Below, piece after piece: positions 53,154-61,765 of a DNA stretch of 64,000 bases; positions within the stretch are counted from its first letter, which is position 1, and the number at the start of each line of letters is the position of its first letter. The notes below the pieces were generated by a model. The model ran no database searches and had not been told where the DNA came from. It worked only from the letters and a program-made list of their open reading frames with translations. The stretch is from Anaerolineaceae bacterium. Its GTDB lineage: Bacteria > Chloroflexota > Anaerolineae > Anaerolineales > Anaerolineaceae. The stretch lies in the NCBI GenBank assembly GCA_029265815.1, contig JAJUGU010000004.1:124001-188000 (forward strand), written 5' to 3'. Position numbers and translations under genes: made by a program.

Positions 53154-53243
53154 ATTCTTTTTCATCATGATGAATACCCGGCCTGGAAAGAGATCTCCGT
53201 TAATTCTTTCGCGCGCTGATCATCCCTCGCAAAGACTCAGAAT

Positions 53244-54245
53244 TTAATTCCAGTAAGGGTGTTCATCGTCGCTGGGATCATTGGTCAAATTGATCAGGCC
53301 GCTTCCATCGGAGTTCATTACGTAGATCTCCCAATTACCATCGCGGTTCGTCTGAAACGCGATCATCTTGCCATCGGGTGACCAGGCTGGCGACCATTCT
53401 TCTGAAGCCGAGTTGGTAAGATTCATCATCTCACTGCCGTCAGCCTTCATTAAGAATATATCCGATTGTCCATCCCGAACAGACCTGAACGCAATCCATG
53501 ATCCATCTGGTGACCACACGGGGGTGTAATCATTGCCTTCACCAAAAGTCAAACGGGTGACCCCCGATCCGTCGGTGTTCATCATATATATCGAGTTAAT
53601 CCCTAAATCGTTATCGCGGTCAGAAACGAAAAGTATCCGGCTGCCATCTGGTGACCAACAGGGGGCAAAATCGTCTCTGGGATGATTGGTCAACCGCACT
53701 GGATTCGAGCCATCTGCATTCATTACATATATTTCATTATTCCCATCCCGCCGTGATGTAAAGACAATCTGCATCCCATCCGGCGACCAGGCCGGGAATC
53801 CTTCATCAACATCTTCAAGACTGGTAAGGTTGGTTTGTCCGCTGCCGTCGCTGTTCATGACCCCAACGTAGCTGGTAGTGAGACCAAAACCGGTAAATAA
53901 AAGGCGTGTACCATTAGGTGAGAAGGGCCCTGGAAAGCTGGTCGAGTCGCCCTGAGTTAATCGAACAACCTGGGTGCCGTTGACCTTCATGATATAAATA
54001 TCTTCGTAATCTCCACCCCGTTTTGAGCCGAATACGATCTCCCCTGATCCTCCACCAAGAGGCATTGAGGTTACTTCAGGTTCAGGCGTAGCGGTAATCT
54101 GCACTTCGGCAGCGGTTGGACTCGTGAAAGTATCCGTAGCCTTTGATGCAGTCGTCTCCTGTGTGGGAAGTGCCGTCGGGGCGGCACATCCAGCCACAAA
54201 AAGCATTGCTGTGATGATTCCAATCATCCTGATTTTACTTTTCAT
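53244..54245 (-). CDS. TolB-like beta-propeller lipoprotein
   Basis: A lipoprotein signal (LFVAGC) and a Thr-rich linker are followed by five to six WD40-like PD40 repeats with the core WSPDGSRILFVSDRDND and EIYVMNADGSN. These repeats form TolB-type propellers that bind proteins or ligands. The ATG at 54245 has GGAG 3 nt upstream; the 50 extra N-terminal residues of the listed ORF are upstream sequence. It acts outside the cytoplasmic membrane and its partner is unknown. Confidence 0.88.
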   Translation of the reverse strand: MKSKIRMIGIITAMLFVAGCAAPTALPTQETTASKATDTFTSPTAAEVQITATPEPEVTSMPLGGGSGEIVFGSKRGGDYEDIYIMKVNGTQVVRLTQGDSTSFPGPFSPNGTRLLFTGFGLTTSYVGVMNSDGSGQTNLTSLEDVDEGFPAWSPDGMQIVFTSRRDGNNEIYVMNADGSNPVRLTNHPRDDFAPCWSPDGSRILFVSDRDNDLGINSIYMMNTDGSGVTRLTFGEGNDYTPVWSPDGSWIAFRSVRDGQSDIFLMKADGSEMMNLTNSASEEWSPAWSPDGKMIAFQTNRDGNWEIYVMNSDGSGLINLTNDPSDDEHPYWN

Positions 54246-54434
54246 ATTCTCCTGCTTTCTAATTCTGCACTCCTTTAGAGCAAATTGATTATATCTCACA
54301 TAATCCTGGTGATTTTGTAAGGAAGATTCACCTGCTCTTAAGATAAATTCTAAGAATGTTTGTAGCAATTGATGATAATATGAAAAGAAATCCAAAATAG
54401 TTTTTTTCTACAAAATCAGTCTAAGAGGTGTTGG

Positions 54435-55076
54435 ATGAGCAAATTTGACGCAATCCTCGTTCCGGGCGGTGGCGTGCGGGAAGGTGGTATTCTACCGCTC
54501 TGGGTAGAACGGAGGTTTGATAAAGCCCTCGAAGTTTACCAGGGAGAATTCATCATTTCTCTCAGCGCCGGTACAATTCATAAACCCCCTCTGCTGGATG
54601 AACGAGGTTATCCGCTTTTCGAATCTGTTGCCGGAGCAAATTATCTGTTGCGCAACGGAATCTCACCTGATAAGATTTTGATCGAAACCAGTTCCTATGA
54701 CACCATCGGAAACGCGTTTTTCTCGCGGATAATTCATGCCGAACCAAGGAAATTCAAGAAGCTGCTCGTGATCACTTCTGATTTCCACATGCCGCGCACC
54801 GAAAGCGTGTTCAGGTGGATCTATTCTCTTCATCCGTTGCCGATTAAATTTGAATTGGAATTTCTTGCTGCTACTGATGAGGGAATGGATGAAACCTCAT
54901 TGAGTGCCAGAAAAAAAGCCGAGAAAGAAAATTTAGCACGGTTAGAAATCACCAGAGAGCACATCCATGATTTGCAGGATTTTCACCGCTGGCTCTATTC
55001 TGAACATGATGCTTACCGTACTGGAGGCTGGTCCTTGCAGCGTGGCATGAGTGACGACCTGATGAAAACCTACTGA
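54435..55076 (+). CDS. DUF218/YdcF-family protein
   Basis: The 213-residue protein shows the DUF218 Rossmann pattern: AILVPGGGV, FIISLSAGT, GISPDKILIETSSYDTIGNAFFS and LLVITSDFHMPRTESVF. Relatives (SanA, ElyC, YdcF) affect envelope biogenesis or bind S-adenosylmethionine. There is no signal peptide or membrane helix, so this version is cytoplasmic. GAGGTG lies 6 nt before the ATG. Its C-terminus of about 40 residues is not recognised. Confidence 0.88.
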   Translation: MSKFDAILVPGGGVREGGILPLWVERRFDKALEVYQGEFIISLSAGTIHKPPLLDERGYPLFESVAGANYLLRNGISPDKILIETSSYDTIGNAFFSRIIHAEPRKFKKLLVITSDFHMPRTESVFRWIYSLHPLPIKFELEFLAATDEGMDETSLSARKKAEKENLARLEITREHIHDLQDFHRWLYSEHDAYRTGGWSLQRGMSDDLMKTY

Positions 55077-55204
55077 TCGGCGATTCACTCACGCGGTCCT
55101 TTGAAAAGTCATTTTTACGATCATCATGAGTGAAAGCATGATTAGAAAAATTTGATCAGTCGATCAAACCATTGACCCTTTGAAAAAATGAAAAAGGAGT
55201 TGAA

Positions 55205-55573
55205 ATGAGTTCCGCTCAAACAAAAGTCATAATTTCGTGTGCATTCTTTCTCTTCATTTTCCTTTTTGGTTACTGGCTGAACCGCAGTCGAAAGCCTTAC
55301 AACACCCTTTTAATCACGCTGCACAAACTCATCGCACTGGGTGCAGCAGTATATCTGATTATCATGCTGGTTCAACTGGGACGGATCGCGCCCCTTCAAC
55401 CACTGCAGATTTCTGCCGCTGTGGTGACCGCGGTGTGCTTTGCAGGTACCGCAGCCACTGGTGTGTTATTGAGTTTCGAGAAGGACTGGCCCGATATGGT
55501 GCACGCGCTGCATCACGTCACCCCTTACCTGACCCTGATTTCAACAGCTGCATTGCTGTATCTAATGATCTAA
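55205..55573 (+). CDS. Small four-helix membrane protein with conserved-looking histidines
   Basis: The 122-residue protein has four transmembrane helices (about 7-25, 37-57, 67-88, 101-121). His residues sit in helix 2 (ITLHKLIALGA) and at the start of helix 4 (VHALHHVTPYL). That arrangement is seen in membrane b-type cytochrome-like proteins, but haem binding is speculative. An AAGGAG site precedes the ATG. Confidence 0.7.
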   Translation: MSSAQTKVIISCAFFLFIFLFGYWLNRSRKPYNTLLITLHKLIALGAAVYLIIMLVQLGRIAPLQPLQISAAVVTAVCFAGTAATGVLLSFEKDWPDMVHALHHVTPYLTLISTAALLYLMI

Positions 55574-55772
55574 CAGAGGCGAATGAAAAATCGCCAACTT
55601 CTTCAATATATACTATCCTTCTGAATTGCGAATACATCTTTCTGTAAAAAACAAGGCTGCTAAAGTATCAATCAAAAGAATCTATCCCTCTATTCTTATT
55701 TTTGAGTGATTGCCGGTTTTTCCTATCGATTCATTTTATAATTTAAGGAAATTCGAATGCCTGGAGTATCCC

Positions 55773-56408
55773 ATGATGATCAATCCTGAAGATTTTTTAC
55801 GAATTCTGCTCGCGGTGGTCGCCGGAGGGCTGATCGGTATCGAACGTGAATTTCGTGACAAGGCCGCCGGGTTCCGCACATTGATCTTCATCTGCGCCGG
55901 AGCCTGTCTCTTCACCATCCTGTCCTCAAAACTAGCTCCAGATAGCGACCCGACCCGCATCGCGGCCAATATCGTTACCGGGGTTGGTTTTTTGGGCGCC
56001 GGGGTCATCCTGCGTGACGGTGGAAAGATCATTGGGCTGACAACCGCTGCCACCATCTGGTTGACGGCTGCCATCGGCATGGGCCTCGGCGGAGGGCAAT
56101 ACCTGATCTCAGCTCTGATGGTGGCCATCACCATGATCATCCTCTGGATTCTGCCAACCTTCGAGCAGCGTATCGACAACCTGCGTGAAGAGCACCGTTA
56201 TGAGATCGTCTGTTCCGCCAGGCTTGAAAAGTTTGATGCACTTGAACGTGCCTTCCGCGAAAGCGGATTGCGCATCCACAGCCGCAGTCACGTTAAAACC
56301 GGTGACAGTATGACCTGCAGCTGGAGAGCCGCTGGCACCCCACAGGAACATGACCGACTGAAACGTGCGCTGTTTGAAGATCCTGATATTATAGAATTCA
56401 AGTGTTAG
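55773..56408 (+). CDS. MgtC/SapB-family membrane protein
   Basis: The N-terminal membrane domain (about 5-140) has the MgtC hallmarks GGLIGIEREFRDKAAGFRT and GVGFLGAGVILRDGG. It is followed by LTTAATIWLTAAIGMG and a C-terminal ACT-like cytoplasmic domain (about 145-210). MgtC proteins modulate Mg2+ stress and F-type ATPase or transporter activity; the exact role here is unknown. The ATG at 55773 has GGAG 6 nt upstream, and a TATAAT at about 55736 is the likely promoter. Confidence 0.88.
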   Translation: MMINPEDFLRILLAVVAGGLIGIEREFRDKAAGFRTLIFICAGACLFTILSSKLAPDSDPTRIAANIVTGVGFLGAGVILRDGGKIIGLTTAATIWLTAAIGMGLGGGQYLISALMVAITMIILWILPTFEQRIDNLREEHRYEIVCSARLEKFDALERAFRESGLRIHSRSHVKTGDSMTCSWRAAGTPQEHDRLKRALFEDPDIIEFKC

Positions 56409-56459
56409 TCATTATTCAACAGGAGCATGGTGTCCCGCGCTCCTGTTTTTTTATTATCT

Positions 56460-57143
56460 TCACCGTTCGATATAAATATATTTTGCGATTACGTTACCCA
56501 GCGTGACAGACTTCTCTCCCGCCTCAAGAGTAATGGTATGGTTGAAGGGCAAAATCTCGATCACCTTGACTCTCTGGCCTGGTATGATCTGATTCGATTC
56601 CAGAAAATCCAAAACTTCAGGCTTTTCCTCTGCCAGTTCGTGAATACGGCGAATGGTCACAATTTCTCCACGATTCACTTCTGTCAAAGGCACCCAGCTC
56701 TCTACCGCCGCTTCATTTCCGGGCAGTGGATTGCCATGCGGACAGGTTTTTGGGTTTCCAAGCTGCTCTAGTAATGCTGTTTCAGCTGCATTTGAAATGG
56801 CATGCTCCAGATGGTGTGCCTCTCCGTGAAGTTTTGCCCAGGGCAATGTCTTAACCATCATCCATTCCATCAACATGTGCCTGCGCATGATCACTTTGCC
56901 GGCCGCCCAGCCTGTTTTGGTCAGGTGGGTGCCATCCTGGTTCATGGTGATCAGCCCGTCGCGCGTCATGCGCTTGAGCGTGTTGGTGACGGTTGGGGGT
57001 GTCACACCAAGGAGTTCTGCCAGCCTTGACCCGATCACCGGATCACCATCGCGCTCCATCACGTAGATCAGCGAAAGATAATCCTGGATGATCGGACTTA
57101 TTTCTGTGATATCGAATTCCTGCATACCGGTGACATTTGTCAT
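56460..57143 (-). CDS. DtxR/MntR-family metal-dependent regulator with FeoA-like domain
   Basis: The N-terminal winged helix (about 15-75; IGSRLAELLGVTPPTVTNTLKRM) is followed by the metal-binding dimerisation domain (about 75-150; LMEWMMVKTLP, EAHHLEHAIS) and a C-terminal SH3-like FeoA domain (about 155-227). Such proteins repress iron or manganese uptake genes when metal is bound. It is divergent from feoA-feoB-feoC across a 31-bp palindrome, so it very probably controls both the operon and itself by iron. Confidence 0.92.
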   Translation of the reverse strand: MTNVTGMQEFDITEISPIIQDYLSLIYVMERDGDPVIGSRLAELLGVTPPTVTNTLKRMTRDGLITMNQDGTHLTKTGWAAGKVIMRRHMLMEWMMVKTLPWAKLHGEAHHLEHAISNAAETALLEQLGNPKTCPHGNPLPGNEAAVESWVPLTEVNRGEIVTIRRIHELAEEKPEVLDFLESNQIIPGQRVKVIEILPFNHTITLEAGEKSVTLGNVIAKYIYIER

Positions 57144-57161
57144 GTTTAATCTCTTGTTTTC

Positions 57162-57192
57162 TTATATACTAATATTCTTTATTAGTATATAA
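57162..57192. promoter_or_regulatory. 31-bp palindromic operator between dtxR-like gene and feoA
   Basis: TTATATACTAATA and its exact complement form 13-bp arms with a 5-bp spacer. The right arm overlaps a TATAAT (57188-57193) that is the likely -10 of feoA, so regulator binding would block transcription. Confidence 0.75.
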
Positions 57193-57246
57193 TAATATCT
57201 GGCATTGCTTAATTGATTATAACATCTTTGGTGTTTGGAGATGCAC

Positions 57247-57489
57247 ATGACCCCAACGGAAAAACGAACAACACTGGCCGGGATTTTTGCCGGAGAAAGC
57301 GCCACAATACTGGAGTTCAAAGGTGGTCAGGCGGTTAATAACCGTCTGGCTTCGATGGGATTTACCCCCGGAGCCCGTGTAACCATTGTTCAAAACTTCC
57401 AGAGGGGCCCCTTGATCGTCACCGTGCGTGGCACCCGTGTAGCGCTGGGCCGCGGAGAAGCGGCAAAAATCATTGTTGAGCGGGTTTAG
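57247..57489 (+). CDS. feoA: Ferrous iron transport protein FeoA
   Basis: This 80-residue SH3-like protein has the FeoA pattern LAGIFAGESATILEF, NRLASMGFTPGARVTIV and GTRVALGRGEAAKIIV. FeoA associates with FeoB and tunes ferrous iron uptake. I choose the ATG at 57247, because GGAG lies 6 nt upstream; the ATG at 57241 abuts that site. It ends 1 nt before feoB. Confidence 0.92.
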   Translation: MTPTEKRTTLAGIFAGESATILEFKGGQAVNNRLASMGFTPGARVTIVQNFQRGPLIVTVRGTRVALGRGEAAKIIVERV

Positions 57490-57490
57490 C

Positions 57491-59533
57491 ATGCTGCAAT
57501 TGCACCGTCATCCACACATTCACACCAGACACCACCATCAAATCACCGGCAATGAACCACTCATCGCGCTGGTCGGGCAGCCCAACATGGGTAAATCTAC
57601 TCTGTTTAATCTGCTGACCGGCCTCAATCAGCATGTGGGCAACTGGCCCGGGAAGACGGTGGAACACCGAGAAGGTCATTTTAATTTTATGGGTGGCACA
57701 GTCAGATTGGTCGACCTGCCCGGTACGTACAGTCTGACCGCCAATTCCCCTGAAGAAGTCATTACGCGAGAATTCATTCTGCATGAAAAGCCAGACGTGG
57801 TCGTGGCAGTGGTCAGCGCTGCAAACCTCGAACGAAGCCTGTACCTTGTGGCTGAATTAACCGCATTGAACGCTCCACTGGTGGTGGCATTGAACATGAT
57901 GGATGTCGCTGCGCAAGAAGGCATCCAGGTTGATGCGCATATTCTTGAAGCGGCATTGGGCGTTCCTGTCGTTCCAATGGTTGCCGCAAAGGCCGCAGGG
58001 GTTCACCGGCTGCTAAAAGTTGTCGAAGATGTACTCATCGGCAAGGTCATCCCCTGCCCGAAATCACCCGAAGTCCGTCCCGATCACCAACAAGTGTTGG
58101 ATCACATCCGTTCTCTGATTGCTCAACATGTTCCCGACCCCTACCCGCAGAACTGGGTATCACTCAAATTACTGGAAGGCGATATCGAGGTCACCCGCAT
58201 GATGCGGCAGGCACTGCCTGATGCAGACTGGAACGCTGTGCATGATATCCTGCGCCAGCATGACGATGCTTATATGGCAGTCGCCTCCGGTCGCTACCAG
58301 TGGATCAACCGCCTGCTTTCAGCGGCAATGAGCAGGCCGCGCAAAGGTCAGATTGGTCTCACCGAGCGTCTCGATCGCTGGGCGGTACACCCCTTCTGGG
58401 GGCTGGTCATTCTTGCACTGATCCTGGGGGTTGTTTACGAGCTTACCTTTGCCATCGGCGCGCCCATCCAGGCATGGTTAGATGCACATTTGATCACTCC
58501 GCTTGGCAGCCTGGCAGCGATCGCCCTCAGCACTGCGCCGCTCTGGGTGCGCGGTATGATCGTTGAAGGTCTCATCGGTGGAGTGGGTTCGGTGCTCACC
58601 TTTCTGCCGATTCTTGTAATCTTTTTTGCCGCGTTTGCATTTCTCGAGGATGTGGGCTACATGGCGCGCGCTGCTTATGTGATGGACAGCTTTATGCACA
58701 TCATGGGGCTTCACGGAAAATCTTTCCTGCCGCTCTTCCTCGGCTTTGGTTGTAATGTTCCAGCTGTGCTGGGCACGCGCGTTATCGATTCACGCCCGGC
58801 GCGCCTGGTAACCATCCTGATCGCCCCCTTTGTGCCCTGCACGGCGCGCATGGCGGTCATCGCCTTCATCGCCCCCGCCTTTTTTGGTGAGAAAGCCGTG
58901 TGGGTCTCATGGGGGTTGGTGCTTCTCTCGTTGTCGGTGCTGGTGCTCAGCGGCACACTGCTGAACAAGATTTTCTTCAAAGGCGAACGTTCAGCGTTTA
59001 TTATGGAGATGCCGCTCTATCACGTCCCCAACACACGCACCATCGGGCTTTCAGTCTGGCAGCGTTCGATCTCCTTCGTCCGCAAGGCCGGCACTGCCAT
59101 CCTGGCAATGGCACTGCTGGTCTGGGTGCTTTCGTACCTGCCCAACGGAGACCTCAACACCAGTTACCTGGCGCAGTTTGGTAAGTTCCTCGAACCGGTG
59201 GGCCGGTGGATGGGTTTCGATTGGAGGTTGATGGTATCGCTCATCACCAGCTTCCCCGCAAAAGAGAACATCATTGCCACCCTGGGTGTGCTCTTCGGCA
59301 GTTCCGCCGAAAGCGGATTGGCCGATGTGCTTGCCGCGAACTACTCTACCGCTTCGGCGCTCGCCTTACTCGTGGTCACCGTCCTCTTTATACCCTGCAT
59401 CTCCACAGTCGTGGTTCAGAAGCAAGAAACCCATTCGTGGGGCTGGACGCTTCTGGGTGTCGCTCTGATGCTGGGTCTCTCTCTTGCTGCCGGCGCAGCG
59501 ACCTATCATATCGTGCTTTCCATGGGGTTATAA
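57491..59533 (+). CDS. feoB: Ferrous iron transporter FeoB
   Basis: The 680-residue protein begins with a His-rich segment (LHRHPHIHTRHHH), then a G-domain with GQPNMGKST (G1), DLPGTYS (G3) and NMMD (G4). A helical spacer and eight or more membrane helices follow, with Gate motifs GFGCNVPAVLGTR and PFVPCTARM and a second Gate region near ITSFPAKENIIATLG. It imports Fe2+ across the cytoplasmic membrane. The His-rich start is an unusual addition and may capture metal. The ATG at 57491 is 1 nt after the feoA stop. Confidence 0.95.
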   Translation: MLQLHRHPHIHTRHHHQITGNEPLIALVGQPNMGKSTLFNLLTGLNQHVGNWPGKTVEHREGHFNFMGGTVRLVDLPGTYSLTANSPEEVITREFILHEKPDVVVAVVSAANLERSLYLVAELTALNAPLVVALNMMDVAAQEGIQVDAHILEAALGVPVVPMVAAKAAGVHRLLKVVEDVLIGKVIPCPKSPEVRPDHQQVLDHIRSLIAQHVPDPYPQNWVSLKLLEGDIEVTRMMRQALPDADWNAVHDILRQHDDAYMAVASGRYQWINRLLSAAMSRPRKGQIGLTERLDRWAVHPFWGLVILALILGVVYELTFAIGAPIQAWLDAHLITPLGSLAAIALSTAPLWVRGMIVEGLIGGVGSVLTFLPILVIFFAAFAFLEDVGYMARAAYVMDSFMHIMGLHGKSFLPLFLGFGCNVPAVLGTRVIDSRPARLVTILIAPFVPCTARMAVIAFIAPAFFGEKAVWVSWGLVLLSLSVLVLSGTLLNKIFFKGERSAFIMEMPLYHVPNTRTIGLSVWQRSISFVRKAGTAILAMALLVWVLSYLPNGDLNTSYLAQFGKFLEPVGRWMGFDWRLMVSLITSFPAKENIIATLGVLFGSSAESGLADVLAANYSTASALALLVVTVLFIPCISTVVVQKQETHSWGWTLLGVALMLGLSLAAGAATYHIVLSMGL

Positions 59534-59535
59534 CA

Positions 59536-59769
59536 ATGCTGGAAAAACTACTGGCTGAAATCCGTTCTGGAGGCACTCAAGAGATCCGCACCCTGGCCGG
59601 CAAACTGGGCACCACCCCCGCCATGGTAGCAGCCATGCTCGAACACCTCGAGCGCAGCGGTCTGCTCAAGGCTTATCAGGGCTGCAGCGGAGCCTGCCCG
59701 GGCTGTTCTCTAAAAGAGGCCTGCCAGCGCTCTGATTTCCCCCACGGTATGCGCATCTGGCAAGATTAA
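59536..59769 (+). CDS. feoC: FeoC-like winged-helix Fe-S protein
   Basis: The 77-residue product combines an N-terminal winged helix (about 8-55, EIRTLAGKLGTTPAMVAAML) with a Cys cluster CSGACPGCSLKEAC, the spacing seen in FeoC-type Fe-S or metal sensors. FeoC protects or regulates FeoB. The ATG at 59536 starts 2 nt after the feoB stop; the ORF-track start at 59206 lies inside feoB. Confidence 0.85.
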   Translation: MLEKLLAEIRSGGTQEIRTLAGKLGTTPAMVAAMLEHLERSGLLKAYQGCSGACPGCSLKEACQRSDFPHGMRIWQD

Positions 59770-59891
59770 GTCAATTCGCCGTGTTGACACATCTCCTATA
59801 ATAAAAGTTGAGAGGCATTCCCTGCAATTAAAACAGCGGGGCGTGTTATTGTTCCCACCCGTTTCATAGGTTCGAAGTTAGGGAGAGTTAT

Positions 59892-60404
59892 ATGACCACA
59901 TCTGTGCTGGTTGGTTTTGCAACACGCTATGGATCAACACAGGAGATCGCCGGAGAGGTAGCCTCAGTGCTGCTAGAAGCCGGGTTAGCGGTCAACTTAC
60001 TTCCATTAAGAGAAATTCATTCCCTTGATGGATACCAGGCGGTGGTGATCGGGGCACCGCTGCAGATGTACCGTTGGCATAAAGACGCGGTAAATTTCAT
60101 CGCGAAGCAGCGAAAAGCCCTGGCGCAAATTCCGGCCGCGGTCTTTGCGGTAGGACCGGTGCAGTCACCGCGCGTCGAGCAGGAGTGGATTGACGCTCGC
60201 AACCAGATCGAGAAGGAACTGTCCAGGTTCCCGTGGTTCAAACCGATTTCGGTTGAGGTGCTTGGCGGGGTCTTCGACCCCAATCAATTAACCGGGTTAA
60301 TGAAAACCTTTGCCAGGGTTGCACCGGCCAGCACAGCGCGTGACACTGAGCAGGTGAAAGCCTGGGCAGGGGGATTGGTTGAGAAATTTTATCAACCTGA
60401 ATAA
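59892..60404 (+). CDS. Flavodoxin-domain protein (HemG-like)
   Basis: The 170-residue protein carries the FMN phosphate-binding loop ATRYGSTQEIAGEVA and the second loop region GAPLQMYRWHKDAVNF typical of the Flavodoxin_5 family, to which protoporphyrinogen oxidase HemG belongs. It probably transfers electrons; a haem role is possible but not shown. A GGGAGAG site precedes the ATG, and its own promoter may lie near the TATAAT at about 59807. It lies close to the iron operon but is separated by 122 bp. Confidence 0.85.
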   Translation: MTTSVLVGFATRYGSTQEIAGEVASVLLEAGLAVNLLPLREIHSLDGYQAVVIGAPLQMYRWHKDAVNFIAKQRKALAQIPAAVFAVGPVQSPRVEQEWIDARNQIEKELSRFPWFKPISVEVLGGVFDPNQLTGLMKTFARVAPASTARDTEQVKAWAGGLVEKFYQPE

Positions 60405-60483
60405 AGCACTTGGGGAGTGGAATTATAGATCAACCCTACTTTGTTCCTTAATCCCCGGGTAGTTTTGATAAGGAAGGTCCAAG

Positions 60484-60908
60484 ATGAAAATCGTAATTGC
60501 CGTATTGCTTGCGATACACGGCTTGATTAACGCCTTTCAACCAGCGGTAGCTTGAAACCCACAGGTGGAATTCCCAACCCGGGCTGGCTGAGCTGGTGGC
60601 CCGTCCCAATGGGTCAATCCTGGCTGCTTGTCCGCCTCGGCATTGAAAGGACATTCGCCGGTACGCTGGCCGGGATCCTGTGGCTGGCTGCAGGCGCCGC
60701 GCTGATCGCTGCCGGGATGGGGCTGCTCAATATCCTGATCCCCACCACCTGGTGGCGTCCTCTGGCCGGTATTGGCGCCGGGCTGTCGCTGCTGATGCTC
60801 ATTCTCTATGCTAACCCCATGTATTTGGTGGGCATTGGTGCCAACCTTGCAATTTTGATCGTCTTGCTGTGGGCGCAGTGGCCTTCGCCTGAGGTACTTG
60901 GCTCATGA
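60484..60908 (+). pseudogene. Small membrane protein gene with a frameshift
   Basis: An ATG at 60484 with AAGGAAGG upstream opens MKIVIAVLLAIHGLINAFQ and reaches TGA after 23 codons. The next frame continues directly with SGSLKPTGGIPNPGW and encodes three or four membrane helices up to 60908. One inserted base near 60540 joins the two into a continuous protein of about 141 residues. The ORF-track entry at 60552 (TTG) covers only the second part. This is a real frameshift, a recoding site or a sequence error; no family is named. Confidence 0.7.
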
Positions 60909-61007
60909 ATCCATCAATCGTGTTATGAGAGAACCCGCACCAGATTAACTCCTGTAAACCAATATATAATTGATACATCAATCTGCGCTCGCAACGGGAG
61001 GAAAAAA

Positions 61008-61718
61008 ATGAGCCGTATTCCAACTGAACATCAGCAGCTTGATGATCTTAAGCTTGCCTTCTGCCAGTACGGCAGCGGCCCCGATCTTCTTCTGCTGCAC
61101 GGCAACTCCGAGAGCAAACATATCTTTGAAAAGCATCAGATACAGCACTTCGCCGACTTTCACACCTGCGCCCTCGACAGCCGCGGACACGGACAGAGCG
61201 TCTGCAGCGACGATGTGCTCACCATTGAACAGATCGCTGATGATGTGATCGCCTTCTGCAGGGCAAGAAACATCGACAGTGCCTTTGTGATCGGCTACAG
61301 CGACGGCGGCAATGTCGCCCTGCACCTGGCGCGCAAGGCACCGGAACTCTTCCCGCGCATCATCGCCATCTCGCCCAATACCCTGGTGAGCGGCACCACC
61401 GACGACTCGCTGCGCACCTTCACTACCATTTACAGGGTCATGGGGTTCTTCAAACGCCTTGGCCTGCCCATGCAGAGATATATACGCGTCTGGGAGCTGA
61501 TGCTGAAAGACATCGGTCTCAGCGATGACGACCTGAAAAGCATACAAACACGGGTGAAGATCATCTACGCCGAAAAGGATATGATCAAGGAAGAGCACAT
61601 CCTGCACATCGCGGGCCTCATCCCTGGCGCAGAAGTTGAAAAGATCGCCGGCACCACGCACATGAACATTATCAGAAACGCGAAGGCGATCGAGGTGATG
61701 CGGGATTGGTTGAGGTAG
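61008..61718 (+). CDS. Alpha/beta hydrolase
   Basis: The 236-residue protein has the oxyanion motif LLLHGNSES, the nucleophile elbow GYSDGG (Ser), the Asp in IIYAEKDMI and the catalytic His in GTTHMN. The pattern DSRGHGQS before the elbow matches the 2-hydroxymuconate semialdehyde hydrolase-like or PHB-like AB hydrolase group. The substrate is open. A GGGAGG site lies upstream of the ATG. Confidence 0.9.
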   Translation: MSRIPTEHQQLDDLKLAFCQYGSGPDLLLLHGNSESKHIFEKHQIQHFADFHTCALDSRGHGQSVCSDDVLTIEQIADDVIAFCRARNIDSAFVIGYSDGGNVALHLARKAPELFPRIIAISPNTLVSGTTDDSLRTFTTIYRVMGFFKRLGLPMQRYIRVWELMLKDIGLSDDDLKSIQTRVKIIYAEKDMIKEEHILHIAGLIPGAEVEKIAGTTHMNIIRNAKAIEVMRDWLR

Positions 61719-61765
61719 GGTGGTTACAAACACCACAAAGCTATACCCAAGCGAAAGGTGGTAAG

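Noticed and set aside
59793-59812. TTGACA and TATAAT before the flavodoxin gene as a promoter
   Set aside because: The spacer is only 7 bp, so the two cannot form one sigma-70 promoter; only the -10 is considered possible.
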